From Podocnemis expansa (taxonomy: Eukaryota > Chordata > Testudines > Podocnemididae), in the NCBI GenBank assembly GCA_007922195.1, contig ML682007.1, forward strand, positions 20,450,998-20,514,997: DNA of 64,000 nucleotides, in the 5' to 3' direction. The position numbers were made by a program, and so were the translations under genes. A model generated the notes under the pieces. The model was not told where the DNA came from, did not search any database, and worked only from the letters and a program-made list of their open reading frames with translations. Numbering within the stretch: the first letter of the stretch is position 1; each line of letters begins with the position of its first letter. Shown piece after piece: positions 1 through 12,112 of the stretch.

Positions 1-1044
1 TGATTGCGACTTCAGTTACCAAATGTTTGAAAAGTAGGAGCTGGGGATTTTTCTGTTTAAATAAGGGGAATGTAAACAAATACTAAATGCTGGAGGCAAA
101 AAAAAAAAAAAAGCAGCTTCCGGAATCCAATTAACATTAAAACCTTGGCATGCTGATTTGGCCAAGAACAGTGTAACAAGGCCTATAGCAAACTAACAAA
201 GTTCAGAGTGTCTTCCTGCATTCAGTAAATTCAGCGCTCACAACAATTCTGGTAACAGCTCGTTTCCATGCTTCTCTTTTATCCAATAAGAACCTAATTA
301 CCGCTCGCATGCAGTGTCTTGCCTTTACCCTCAGGCAAATAAAGCAATGGTTCAACCTTTTATTTCTACTTAGCTTAACTCCTTAACATTTCCTTTTACA
401 GATAGAAGGCGATGACTCTCTACCCCATAAAAGCCAAGTTTTTCTCACTGCTAGCGTAATACCATAAGTAACTCCAAAAATAAAAACTTGGCTTTTAGTT
501 GATCCCTATTAGGGGAAGCAGCATGGAACAGTGAGCAGAGCAGGTTAGAAGAAAGGTGACTAGGGATCTAGTTTGGGCTTTGAGAGTTACTCATTGTGTG
601 ATGCTGGACAAGTCTGTATTCTAGAACACATGGGTAACACTGGGAGGAAAAAAACTTCAATGTTTTGTTTTGAAGCTACTTTTTGTTTCAATTCTTTTAA
701 ATGTTGCATTATATCTTACCTGTTGATTGATTTCAAATAATAACTTTTTGTATTTATTTTCTTCCATGGAGAATTTTAGAACGTGCCAGTGTCTTTCTGG
801 TTTGGAATGCAGCCAAATTTCAAAATCCTTCATGAAATGGAAATTCCCTCCTCTGCTCAGCTCCTTTCTAAGTCTCTCTGCAACCTAGTGATTATTATTT
901 TCTACATCTGTCCTACACAGCCACTGGATGTTTAATAACTTAAGCTCAAATTCTACCACCTTTGCTCAGAATAAGCAGTAACTAACCCCAGAACTAGCCC
1001 TAGTGTGTGACAGTCACACAAGGAGGTGACATTGTCTATTGTAA

Positions 1045-1572
1045 TAGTATTCTCAACCAGGGTCTGTGCTCCACCTGGGCGGCTATGAACTGTTTTAGGG
1101 GGTCCATGAGCCCTGAGCCCCATGTCCTGCAGGAAGCCCCAGCACTCCAAGGGCTAAAGCCCCAAACCCCAATAACCCAGAGGGCAGAAACCCTGAGCCC
1201 CTCTGCCTTGTGGGGTGAAAGTTGCAGTGCTCTGTGGGGTAAAACCCATGAACCCTTCTCTTTCCATCGCACATGGCTAAAGTCCCAAGACCCCCCAGAG
1301 GAACCTTGAGCCCCTCTTCCCAAATTGGGAGTCTAGTGATCTATGGGGTTAAAGTCCTGAGCCCCCCTGCCCCAATCCCCATGGGGCTGAAGCCTCCAGG
1401 TTTCTACTCCAGTGCTTGAAGCCCAGAGCCCCCCAACCAGTCACCCCCAGCAGTTAAAGCCCAGAGGTCCAAGCCCTGCCCCCAAAGTCCCTGTCCTGAC
1501 TCCCCAGTGGACCCTGGATTGTTTGTAGGCTGTTGGGAGGACCTCAGAAAGAAAAAGACTGGGAACCTCTCA
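1045..1572. mobile_element. Degenerate hAT-like element with internal C-rich repeats
   Basis: The left end reads TAGTATTCTCAACC and the right end ACTGGGAACCTCT, an imperfect inverted pair of the 'GGTTCTCAACC' hAT type also seen at 8515 and 39316. The interior repeats a short motif resembling 'GGGGCTAAAGCCCTGAGCCCC' several times with decay. An 8-bp target duplication cannot be read cleanly. Open frames here on both strands come from the GC-rich repeat, not from a gene. Confidence 0.5.
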
Positions 1573-2199
1573 TCTATAAAACCCCTCTGATTTAATGTAT
1601 AAAACTCTGGAACTCTTTGTTTTTCATTCGGCTGAAAAGGAGCATATACCTGACTCCATTTCAACACAGGTAGATACTAAATGCTGTTGAGTGCTTTAGT
1701 TTAATCTCTCAGCACATCAAAATATAAAAAAAAACCAAACCCCCCCCCCAAAACCCACCCACAACCTTCACACTCTCAAGTTATCCTTTCATATTACATT
1801 TCACTGTAAAAAGTGAACTATTGCCATTATGGCAGTGCCAGATCATCAGCTGTCTTCCGTGTGAATAAATTATTCCCATTTATTCCTATAAATAATAGAC
1901 AAACTTTCCTCTAAGTGAGTCCATGTGTACATAAACTAAATTTATAAGATTTCTTTTAATATGGTCCCTTTTATCAGTAATAGCTAGATGAGGTGACATC
2001 TGAGAACCTCCAAATCATCCCTTAACACTTATTGTTTGATCATACATCTGCCAAAAGAGAAAAATGATTAATCTCCAGGACTTCATCTGGGTGGACGGAG
2101 CAGGTGTTTCTACTTTACTAATGAGTAATGAACCTATGTGTTTAATACCACCTCAATGTGTAATTAAAGATGCATGATGAGCTAATGAAAATTCATAAA

Positions 2200-2412
2200 C
2201 TGTGAAGGGAAAAGGGTGATTAGAAAACAGAAGATTAGGGAGATGGAGGAAAAAACTAGATGGGGGAAAGGAAGAGTAGGGATGAACAAATGACAGAAAT
2301 GAAGAGAAGCAAGAAAGGAAAAAATGAAGGAAGTAGGAAGGAGAAAATGGAGAAAAGAGAAAAATACCAGAGGAAGGTAGAGACATTGGAAAGAAAAAGA
2401 GGAGAAAGCCAG
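2200..2412 (+). repeat. About 210-bp purine-rich tract
   Basis: The plus strand is almost entirely A and G for about 200 bases, with scattered pyrimidines, in short GGAA/GAAA-like words. On the minus strand this creates long Phe/Ser-rich open frames that have no domain and no splice context. The tract sits in the ADRA1B intron. Confidence 0.75.
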
Positions 2413-3513
2413 TAATTTGGAATAAGACTGGTTCACAGTTTCCCATGGCTGGGCACAAATGAGAAATATAGAAGTGCTTGCTGTAAATCTATATTCCAAG
2501 AACACCCACACATGTGGATTGTCAACCTACTTACATTAAACCAAGGAGTAAATCAATTAATATGTACCCATTGGCTGCCTGGCTTTCAAGACCATCACAG
2601 CAGAAGTAAAATGTATTTCCTGTGTAAAGGAGAGATGAAAGGAAATGCAGCCATACAACTGAGGTCCATTATATCATAAATGACAGTTTTGATTTACATG
2701 GTGCTCAAAATTTATTTCCGTTTCCATGAATGGAAATGTCATAAGCAGCTGCTTGGCACAAACATAGCAAAGACAAGTGCAACAGCATTTCTTTAGCAAA
2801 TTTGTCTTAGGAGTTTAAACTCCTACCCATCACTGTAGAATCTGAGCTCTTTAACCATATAAAATCAATAGCTGTAGCAAAGACCCTCATGAGTTTCATG
2901 GAGTCTCTGGCTCATCCTCCTTGTCAAGCTAATACCTCTGTTTCAGGTAATGTTTCCTGATTTGGTCTGGCTATTTACACTTAGCTCTTTCCTACAAAAA
3001 TGAGAATAGGACCCTCTCAGATGTATTGTACGCATTAGAATAAGACTACGACTTATCCTTTGTACTTAAATGATGAGTCTTAAATTTGCTGTTATTTCTA
3101 TCACATGTGAATTAAGTTGCTGGTGGACTGAGGTAGCAGGAAACTACTGAGCAAATATTTATGCCATATTAGGCTGCTGAGAATGGATCTGGAGATGAGA
3201 GAAGAAATGCCCCTCCTAGGAGTTTGCTAATTAAGGCGTCAATGGATCCACAAAGAATTTTGTTTTTCTAGTTGTGATTATCCATACTCTAGAAATACTC
3301 AGATCTAGTTTTAATGCATGACACAGTATGGCAATGGTGGTGGTTCTTCTATAATTGGTTTGAATTCTAATAGGCCAGATTGCTGATGAGCCTGAACAGC
3401 AGTGATGGTCTGCCCATGATTTTGATGCTGGTCTGTGTTGTTTTTCTACACACTGAGTATTTTTCATGTTAATTGCTTTTACTTTAAATTGAAGGAAAAC
3501 AACAAAGAATATA

Positions 3514-3690
3514 AATTCCAAAGAGGTAGGTATGTTAGCTAGTTCAGCAAAACAAACAAGGAGTCTGGTGGCACTTAAAAGACTAACAAATTTATTTATT
3601 GTGTGAGCTTTCATGGGAGAAAATTCCACTTTGTCAGATACATGAACATGAAGATGAAGTGGGACTTTCTCCCATGAAAACTCATGCAAC
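3514..3690 (+). mobile_element. Fold-back interspersed repeat, copy 1
   Basis: Starts with TTCCAAAGAGGTAGG, then the family core GGAGTCTGGTGGCACTT and GACTAACAAATTTATT, then a GAGCTTTCATGGGAGAAA arm. The sequence then turns back: GGGACTTTCTCCCATGAAAA at 3661-3680 is the inverted complement of that arm. The element is flanked by CAACAAAGA at 3500-3508 and 3691-3699 (extendable to 13 bp with two mismatches), an apparent target duplication. A 73-aa frame across it is an artefact. Confidence 0.7.
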
Positions 3691-3851
3691 CAACAAAGAT
3701 TATGAGAGACTACAGTGTAGATATCTCCGCTGTAGTGGGCTACATGGAATTCAGTTATGCAAGTGTGTCAGGATTTGGCAAATCCAGCATCTCTTCCTAC
3801 AGTTTACCCTGCCATTTTAGGGCTGATCCAAAGCCCATTGAAGTCCAAAGA

Positions 3852-3985
3852 TAAGCAAGGAGTCCAGTGGCACTTTTGAAGACTAACAAATTAATTTGTT
3901 TGTTTGTTTGTCTTTAAAAGTGCCACAGGACTCCTTGTTCGTTTTGCTGAACTAGACTAACACAGCTGCCCCTTTGAAACTTGAG
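3852..3985. mobile_element. Fold-back interspersed repeat, copy 2
   Basis: AAGGAGTCCAGTGGCACTTT with GACTAACAAATTAATTTG is followed at once by the inverted version (GTCTTTAAAAGTGCCACAGG) and then the family end AACACAGCTGCCCCTTTG. Two copies of the same arm are thus joined head to head with almost no spacer. A further fragment, TGTCACAGGACTCATTGTTT, lies at 4499-4518. Confidence 0.65.
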
Positions 3986-5994
3986 TAGAATTTGAGCCGA
4001 AGTGTTTCAGACTTCTCATATTTGGAGGGCTAGTTTGGCTTACTGCAGAGATGAAACTGGCCACAAAGCTCTGACTTGCATCTAAAGTTTCCCAGTGTTG
4101 GAGGGTATTTGTACTCATAGTTTCAGCTCTCGAGCATCACTAGCTATTTCTTATCAGTGCCACAGGGAAAGGTACTGAATTAATTTCTATGCTTTGTTTT
4201 TCCATCTGGGAAAGAAAGAAGATGAAAAAGATGAGATAAGAAGAAGAAGAGCAAAAAAGAGAAAGACGTGTTTTATATTGAACAGTCCTGGGTTCAGCCC
4301 TACAGTCCTTACTCAGGCAAAATCCCAGATGTTTACAAGAACTATGATATGTACAAATTGCAGAACTGGAACATTATCAAGAGCTGAGTCCTGTGGCTAC
4401 AGACATGGTAGAACATAACGAAAAAGTTATTAGAGCTCAATGGTTTCCAGGATCAGGCCCGGGATGGGAAACAGTCAAAATCTGTTACTCTTTGAAAGTG
4501 TCACAGGACTCATTGTTTGTTTTACCCTAAAGGTAGTAATGGGTTCTTTTCAATAGCTCCATGATATGCTCATCTGATATGCTTCAAAATGTGCAAAGGC
4601 ACACTAATTCTGTAAATTGTTTTCCACAACCTTTACTGATTTCACTGAAGGTGACTTACATAGTTTGACTGTAATAAACTGTTCATTAAAATCTGCTTTA
4701 AACACTAATGAAATTCTAATGGAAATTAGTTTTCCGTGTACCAAATACTTTTAATTCCTAATTACGTTATTCACTTTTGCTCAGTCTAGTTCCAAACTGA
4801 ATAGATCTGTCACATCTGATGTATACAGCTAGTAATGATTAAGGATTTTTTTTCTTTTTTCAAATGACAGGAAAACTAGACTGATTGAGTTCCTGATCTA
4901 TTTCCTGTTCTGCATTTTTACTGGATAAAGGGATTTGGAAAATTGTTAGAAGGGAAGGTGTCAAGGCTGTAGACAGAGGGAAATCACATGCAGGGCTATA
5001 TTTAGTGAATCACAAAGCTAATCGTAACAGATAAATAAAAATAAAAAGAGAAGAAAAACACATTCCCTGGCTGGGAAGTTATTGAACACGAAGTGCCAGG
5101 ACATAGATAGTTCAGAGTAGGGGAGTTATTCTGGCTTCCCCGTCAGGAATAAATCACTGACGAGATAATTATAGGCGACATTTTTCTTCTATTTTGAAAG
5201 GCAATCTAAATCAGGACTGGGAAATATTTAATCTGTTTATCAAACTGTGATGGGAAAATAGCTAGAGATTAGAGGAGGAAATATTAGTTTGATGTTTGGA
5301 GTCTGTGCCTGGTGGATTACCAAAATAGCCCACTTTTGTTCCTGGCAGGTTAATTACAAGGTAAGGGATATGTACACAATTAAATAAAAGCCATTGTTGT
5401 TAGTTTCAAGAAAGGGGAGGATAAAGGGGCAATATTACAAATATACAAGCTAATCCGAATGTTTGTTCCTATCTTTGTAGGAGAACATAAGCGGGAATGG
5501 AGCTCTATGAAACAGTGACCAAGTTGTGCTCAGGTCTGCATGCTTGCAATGAGGTGATTTATAGAGAGGTGCCTATCAAACTCAAATTCCTAATAACAAA
5601 GGGCTTCCTATCTCTGTGTGAAATTCCTGTTGATGACTTTGGGGAATCCCACACACAGAAGAGGAAGGGAAAAGGAGACTTTCTAAAGCTCAGACTGAAG
5701 GGAACATAAAGGTCCAGGGAGCTCTTTGCCTACTTAGATGCCTGTGCAGCAGCTGTATTGGATGAGGGTGGTTAGGCTAGCCATGCTCCTAGGAGCCAGA
5801 AGTAGCTGCAGCTAAGTTCCAGGCTGTAGCTTTGATCACCTTTCACACCGGGTAGCACTAGGCTTCTTCTCATTGGACACAGTGGAGGTTTCTGCATGAC
5901 ACTGCACACTGCTATGGCCCATATGACATCCTCATACAGGTAGTATATATATTGTGTGGATGCAGCCCATGTAGCACATACAGAACTGCATATG

Positions 5995-6027
5995 CAGCCT
6001 GCAGTGGAAAACAGGTTGAGAACCACT
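5995..6027. mobile_element. hAT-like 3' end remnant
   Basis: Contains GGTTGAGAACCACTG, the right terminus of the same hAT-like family found complete at 8515-8692 and 39316-39706. I could not find the matching left end within the preceding 300 bases, so this is a decayed remnant. Confidence 0.4.
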
Positions 6028-6069
6028 GGAAACTGATTGTCTTGAGCAGGGTTCAGCTCTTGGCTCAAC

Positions 6070-6215
6070 CAAACTGTCTGCCTCTCTGTGCCTCAGTTTC
6101 CCTAGTGGTAAAACATGGATGCAGCTGCTGACTCTCCTTTGTCAAGCACTTTGAGTTGACCTATGGATGCAAAGTGCTCTGTAAAAGTGAAATAGTTATG
6201 TTTCTATTCAAGAAT
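6070..6215 (+). mobile_element. tRNA-derived SINE fragment (chelonian Cry-like)
   Basis: TCTGTGCCTCAGTTTCCCTA followed by GGTAAAACATGG and, after a short gap, CACTTTGAG and AAAGTGCTCTGTAAAAG matches the body and tail of the Cry-type SINEs abundant in turtles. The tRNA-like head is missing, so the copy is 5'-truncated. Confidence 0.65.
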
Positions 6216-7075
6216 TTGTTATTTCTCCTTTATATAATAACTTCTCTATCTTAATATCTTACACGTTTTTAAAACTTATGCAGTAATCCTGCATTACATC
6301 TAGCCTTCAGAACTGTTTTTATATGTTTGTAAGGCCTGAGTTGTTGAGATTTAAAAAAAACCCATTCTATTAACACAACAGCCAAAAAAAAGTATTAGCA
6401 TGTGGTTCTATAATATCTCAAAGGATGTTCACTTGTCAAATTAGTATCCCTTTGTTCAAAAAAGCATAATCTTGGACTCTGTAGTGTGTGTAAAGAATTC
6501 TAGGCTTTGTGTGCTATCTGCATAGGTCTTAGTGTCATAATCATGGTTGGTTTTTGTCATGTTTGCAACAGAAGAAAAGAAAGAAAATTATAGTCCCCTA
6601 CCAATGTTTTACATAGCTATCTTTAATCTTATTTCCATACCACTCAGAGAGCAATAGAGAAATATGCCAAACTCTCCTTCAAATGTTGCTAGACATAGAT
6701 CATTTTTAAGTCCCAAAATCCCACTTTCCAACCTGATATGTCTTCAGATCTCTGCTGCCAAGCACATGACCAGGGATGAACCACAATACTGTAGTTGCTT
6801 GGTACATTTTTTTTTTTTAATTATTGGTTAAGGCTCAGTGACATTTAAAGAATCAGGACTGAACACATGTTATCTCCTCATCCTGGGATCCCATGAAGTA
6901 AATCTCTGCACTTTTATGAAGTTCTTCTTTTACATATGGGAAGAACTCTGAAACTGAATGACTAGAGATTGTCATCACTAAACACCTGAAAACTTGATTA
7001 TCCTGAAAGTGTGTAAGAGATACATGTCTTCTTTCCTGAACTGTATACCAAACATTTCCATTATTTCTTAGATTA

Positions 7076-7097
7076 CCCCCCCCCCTTTTTTTTTTTT
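7076..7097 (+). repeat. Poly-C/poly-T tract
   Basis: Ten C followed directly by twelve T. A simple homopolymer junction in the ADRA1B intron, likely length-variable and hard to sequence. Confidence 0.9.
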
Positions 7098-8514
7098 CAG
7101 GACTTGACTTTTAACCTTTTCCACTGCTTTGGTTTAGACTTTGATATTTGTTTGTCAGAGTGTTATATTGTATTCTGTTTATATGCAAGGCAACATATGC
7201 AGACACGTCGCACATATCTACTCTCATATGTCTAGCCATTCATTTCTTCTGTGAAACCCCTCTTACTTACCTACCATAAGCAAAATCTCTCCAACAACTT
7301 TTCCTCCTTTAACTATTTGTTTGCTGATTACAGGGGAAGAAATTGTAAAATAGAATATGTCCAAATTATATCCTGCCCCAAAATATTAAAATCAGGTGGA
7401 GGACCTGCAACAATGTGCTCTTCAGTTACTTCACTGGTCTTTCTGGTTTATGCTGGTTCTGGAAAACAAAACAGAGGCATTTTAAAGGATGAGCCCCAGA
7501 CCAGCTGTTTCATATTTGTGCCACACAATCACAAAATATTTTTCTTCAAATTCAAAGGAAAATATTTGTAATTATTGTTTAGCAAATGAATCCAGAAAGA
7601 GTTTGCAATTGAGTGTATGAGAGGACTTGGCATATCTTGCCCATGTCGGCTCAAATTATAAGCTTGAATCAAGTTTCAGAATTGCACACCCTTTTCACGG
7701 TTTATTCCCTGGAAGCACATTGAATGTTTGTTGACTTTCATTAAAAAGAACTTAATGCTAAGCAGACACAGCCAATGTGCTTGCATTATTTTGGTTTATC
7801 TGTCAAAAATCTTTGGGTGCTTTGCACACTTTCTCCAGTACTAGATCCTGTGTTGCACTCATCAATTCCTGCAGTGCAAAATCAGGGCTGAGCTTTGGGA
7901 TCTCAATAGGAGGGAGAGGCCTGCAGACTATTAAGGGCACAACAGTGATTAGAGGCTGGTTTGTGCAACCTATGGAGTGCACTGAAATGCAATCCATGGC
8001 AGAAGGCACAAAGAAGATTGTGTGCATGCTCTGCACCTTTTCAATTTGACTTAACCCAGGGAGCTAGGCTGACATGTTACTTCTGAGTCATAGAAAGAGC
8101 TAGCATGTAGCTGCATAGCCCAATAAGCAGTCCATGGAAGGAGTGGTGCATCTAGGAGTCATCGTTCCCTCCTTTTGGGCAGAGGCAGGAAGTCATATCC
8201 AATTTGTTGGTATTAATAGTACATTACTAGTTCCTTTGCACCAGCTCAGCCATGCTGGTTGATGCATGGCAGTGGGCAGGCTGAGGTGTGAGTGAATGCA
8301 TTCCTTTCTCTCTCCCTGGCTTCCATCAAAGTTACGCTTGCTGAGCCCCTTGTAGTTACTATGAAGTTCACCATTCGGACTGGAAAGACAGCAGCTCTGT
8401 TTATCTGCAGGACACATCTGTTTCTCTACTTAACAGGACATAGCTGTGTCCACTAAACAGGCTTTTGCATAGTTTTGAGGCCCAGGCCAGAGTCTTTGGA
8501 TTGCTGTGCTAGAG

Positions 8515-8692
8515 CAGTGATTCTCAACCACTGTGTTGGGACACATTATTGTGTCACCACACAGTGGTAAGTGTGTCACAGAGAGCCGGAGAGATGGCTG
8601 GATTTGACCTGGAGAGGGTAGGCTAGTGTGCCCTGTAGAGTTGCAATATCTTGCCAGGTGTGTCGTGACCCACAAAAACTTGACAACCACTG
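8515..8692. mobile_element. Non-autonomous hAT element, 178 bp
   Basis: The left terminus CAGTGATTCTCAACC and the right terminus TTGACAACCACTG are inverted. The flanks TGCTAGAG (8507-8514) and TGATAGAG (8693-8700) form an 8-bp target duplication with one mismatch, the length expected for hAT. There is no transposase coding capacity. The overlapping 125-aa minus-strand frame is spurious. Confidence 0.75.
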
Positions 8693-10068
8693 TGATAGAG
8701 GATGGGGAAATATGTCTCCACTCACATTCCTTCCTCCCCAGTAAGGTATTCTGATTCTTGTTGCTGACATAGCTACTTTCATGGCTCAGAATCTGAAATG
8801 GATCCAAAACAAGAAGATTCTTTTCTCAGTGAGCCTTGGCACATGGGTTCCAATGCATCTCTCCATTTTTAAAAGGTCTACCTAGTTCCAGTTCCTGAAA
8901 TTAAGATCCCATATTGAATCCACCTGCTCAGCTTGCTGTGCTAGAAACATAAATGTGTGCAAGGTGCCTGCAATGAACTCAGAACCTATAGGCATTCTTT
9001 CAAACTGTTCCAATTTTTTAAATATAATTTTATTGAATTAATGCATTAAATACATAAATGCTTTGCTGATATTAGTTTTCTGTGAAAGCAACTACAATAG
9101 TTGTGTCAGGAAAATTACATGCTAGTGAATAGGAGAGGAAGAGTTCATGGATAATCCCCCTGCTTGTGCTATAAAAATGCTGAGAAATCCTGCTCTGTGT
9201 AGAGCTGTGTGACCACTAGCGGTTTTCAGGATTAAATAGATTTTGTATCTTTTGAATATTATTGGTGACTTAGAGAAGAGAAGAGAAAACAAGTTCTGTG
9301 TCCTAGGGCTGCCTTACCAAGCTTGTGGAAATGACAAATTATGGCTAAGCACAGATACATCCCAGGATGCAGTGGTTAAAATATAATTTGATGGGCCCTG
9401 GAACCTTCCAAATCTCTGGGCCACCTTTCTGGATTTTCCAGGCCCCTTTCATGCATGTGGCCATGGGGCGTTCCACCCAATTTTTCTAGATTCTGGAATC
9501 TAGGCCCCAGAACTCTGACCCGTCAGATTTGTGGGGCCCTGGAATGGTTTTTCTAGGGGTTCCCATGTACTTTAATCCCTGCCAGGGTGAAAGATATAAA
9601 AAGAGTTTGTGAACATAAACAGATCTTTTTCCCGGTTGAAGGTGACCTTGAAAGAGTTCTCTGGAGTAAGAGCTATCTCTTTGTGTTTTTCCTAGTGCCA
9701 AGAACAATGAGGCCTGATCCCCTAGGTGTTACTGCAGTACAAATAAGTATAAAATACCAATACAGAGATTTGGGGGGATTTAAGTTGAGCTTGTGCACCT
9801 CTTTGTAGCTGCATGATAAAAAAAAAAAGAAAATCAGGGTTATTTATCCCAGGTTTTGTATCTCAGAAATAACAAGAATGTCAAGTCTGATCTTAATTTT
9901 ACTGGAGAACGTTAACTGAAGTGGTAAGGACATCCTACCACAGGCATGCCTAATAAGGTATTCTAAGAGGAATGGCAATCAACCTCATAGATTCACCTTA
10001 TTCTTTTTATTAAAGGCAGTCCTGACCAGTTATCTCAGATACTTTCTCTTCTTCTTTTTCCCTGATAG

Positions 10069-10649
10069 GGTCTATGTTTTCTGACTTGAAGCCACCTGAA
10101 ACCATCTTCAAGATAATTTTTTGGCTTGGCTACTTCAACAGCTGCTTGAATCCAATCATTTACCCCTGCTCAAGCAAGGAGTTCAAGAGGGCTTTTATAC
10201 GGATCCTGAAGTGTCAGTGCCACCAGCGGAAGCGGCTGGGGTGGTGGACCTACAACTATAGGAACTGGAACCAAGGCTCCTTCGAACACTCCCGCAAGGA
10301 CTCGTTGGAAGACAGCAGGAGCTTCCTAAGCGGCAGTCAGAGGACATTATCCTCAGCCACCCCAACCCCCAGCCCAGGCTATCTGAGCAAAGTCACTCAT
10401 CCGCACACAGAAACGTATACATTCCAGGAGTGGAAGAGCTCCACCTCCTTCCTGAGTCCACTACAGGAAGGGAGTATGCAAAAGGACTCATACAGCCTCT
10501 TCACCTTCAAGCTCTCAGCGGAGCACAATGGACATATTGCTGCTGGCAGCCAAGCCCCAAGCAATGGGGGCTGCAAGACCATCTGTGACACTCTGAAAAG
10601 CATTGCTGAGAGCAGAAGAAGCACAGCTACAGAAATGAGTGAATTCTAA
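10069..10649 (+). CDS. ADRA1B: Alpha-1B adrenergic receptor, last coding exon (TM7 and C-terminal tail)
   Basis: This encodes the C-terminal part of a Gq/11-coupled adrenaline/noradrenaline receptor of the plasma membrane, which signals through phospholipase C and calcium. The exon opens after AG at 10067-10068 with two bases of a split Gly codon, then Ser-Met-Phe, extracellular loop 3 (LKPPETIFK), TM7 ([17 protein letters not shown], carrying the NPxxY motif), helix 8 (SSKEFKRAF) and a Cys pair (KCQC) of the kind palmitoylated in this family. The tail holds the Ser-rich block [20 protein letters not shown], which matches the region phosphorylated by GRK and PKC in mammalian alpha-1B. TAA ends it at 10647-10649. 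The alpha-1A and alpha-1D tails, as I recall them, lack this block, and TTC1 downstream matches human 5q33 order. The splice point is the one known for ADRA1 genes. The mammalian poly-Arg run after the Cys pair is absent here. Exon 1 (TM1-TM6) is outside the window. Confidence 0.92.
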
Positions 10650-11391
10650 ATGGTGCATGCAGGAGTGTGTGGATCCCAGGCTCAGTTGCATACACTGAGT
10701 TGTTTGGCATTTAATCCAGATGAAGGCAGGAACCTGCACATAATCTAGACATGCTTGACGTGGGGTGGGGAGGGAGCTCAGCAAGATGGCAGCCAAATGT
10801 CAGAACATTGGCATAGTCCACCCACGACAGGGAGATCAGTGTTCCAAGTTTATTACCAGAGATACCACAGAAATTTGTGAACATAGGGAAGGGCCCTATA
10901 AAGACAGGGGTGTGTGCAGCCAAATTTTCAGATCTGATGAAAGCCTGTAGAGCAGCCAAACATATGTATAAATAGAGAGTGTGTGTGTTTTAAATAGGAG
11001 ATGTAGTTTTATTTGTACCTCTTCAGGGTATCATCAGCTGCTTCTGTTTTTGCCTGTAAAAACTTTACCTGTTGGTGTACTTCACTGAACACTAGCACTT
11101 TATAACTGAAAACTATGTCAAAGAACAAAGTAACTTCCTATCCGTTCATCACTTTTGTTTGTTAATATCCCATTGGAATGCCAGGAGAACCCTCTTGCCC
11201 ACTCTCCCATCCGCACACGTACGCACACGCTGGGGCAATATCTTCCACCACAGTTTAACTCATCATGAGATAAAGATGGAAGTGAAACAACATAATCAAA
11301 CTCCCCCGTCTTTTACCATGTCATTTTTTGAAAGCTTAAAAACATTAGCAATGGTCAGGGCTCACTATTCATGCTCCAGCACATTAATAAA
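10650..11391 (+). other. ADRA1B: Probable ADRA1B 3' UTR with candidate poly(A) signal
   Basis: Non-coding sequence after the stop codon. The first canonical AATAAA I found downstream is at 11386-11391, followed by a GTCCTGTAAG context. The transcript end is an inference, since no transcript data are visible and an earlier variant signal could be used. Confidence 0.35.
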
Positions 11392-11960
11392 TGTCCTGTA
11401 AGCCTGCAAACAACTGAAGGGTCTGCTTTACAAAGCAAAACCCATAAATAATTCCGGAGCCTTCATAAACAGCATTGCAGACATAGCACAAAAGAGCACT
11501 GACTGCTGTAGGCACATAATCCAGCCTGAGAGAAAATATGTTGGATTTCAGTAAAAGCCATTTGGTGCTTTTGATAGTGTTTGCGGGTGATGTTGCATTT
11601 GTAGTGACTTTTGCTTTGTCACTGTCAGAAGTGGAAAAGTCAAAAGGATGCAGTTATAACATCCTTCAGCTCAGTAATATGGTATCATAAACCGGGTTAT
11701 CTCTGAGAACATCTTCTAGTATGTTTTAAGCCATGTTTGGAAGTTGTTTTCATCTCTTGCAATTAAGTGTGAATCATGAAACTAATGACTGTGAATTTTT
11801 ACATAAAGTGGTACAAATCATGACAACTGGTCTCTATTCCTTCCTCTAACCTGAGGATTCCCTTATTAGGAGTTTTTAGCAACATTTTTGTGACTACTGA
11901 AACAGAGGCTGAACCATAAACAGATGTGCTGAAAACACTTAACAGCTGTTTTAACAATAT

Positions 11961-12112
11961 TCCAGAGGGGTAGCCATGTTAGTCTAGTTCAACAAAACAA
12001 AGAAGGAGTCTGGTGGCACTTTTAGAAACTAACAAATTCATTTATCACATGAGCTTTCATAGGAGAAAAGCCCACTTTGTGAGATGCTTGAAGAGGGGAC
12101 TTTCTGAAAGCT
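11961..12112 (+). mobile_element. Fold-back interspersed repeat, copy 3
   Basis: TCCAGAGGGGTAGCCATGTT begins the family, followed by GTCTAGTTCAACAAAACAAA, GGAGTCTGGTGGCACTTTTA, ACTAACAAATTCATTTATC and the GAGCTTTCATAGGAGAAAA arm. Near the right end GGGACTTTCTGAAAGCT looks like a short inverted return arm. I found no clear target duplication. Confidence 0.6.

Larger units (their letters stand above)
1..10068 (+). other. ADRA1B: ADRA1B intron (3' part)
   Basis: No exon is recognisable here. The stretch ends in a good acceptor: a pyrimidine-rich tract at about 10041-10063 and AG at 10067-10068. Alpha-1 adrenergic receptor genes are known to have one large intron at the end of TM6, so this is inferred to be that intron, with exon 1 upstream of the window. 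It contains the repeats listed separately, one long purine-rich tract, and otherwise AT-rich DNA in which I see nothing. Confidence 0.8.

Noticed and set aside
2153..2511. Phe/Ser-rich minus-strand frames of 101 and 109 codons
   Set aside because: Translation of the complementary strand of a purine-rich tract.
3231..3689. 152-codon minus-strand frame
   Set aside because: Overlaps a fold-back repeat; no recognisable domain.
10069..10649. Alpha-1A or alpha-1D adrenergic receptor
   Set aside because: The Ser-rich block and SLFTFKL fit alpha-1B, and the neighbouring TTC1 gene matches the ADRA1B locus order.
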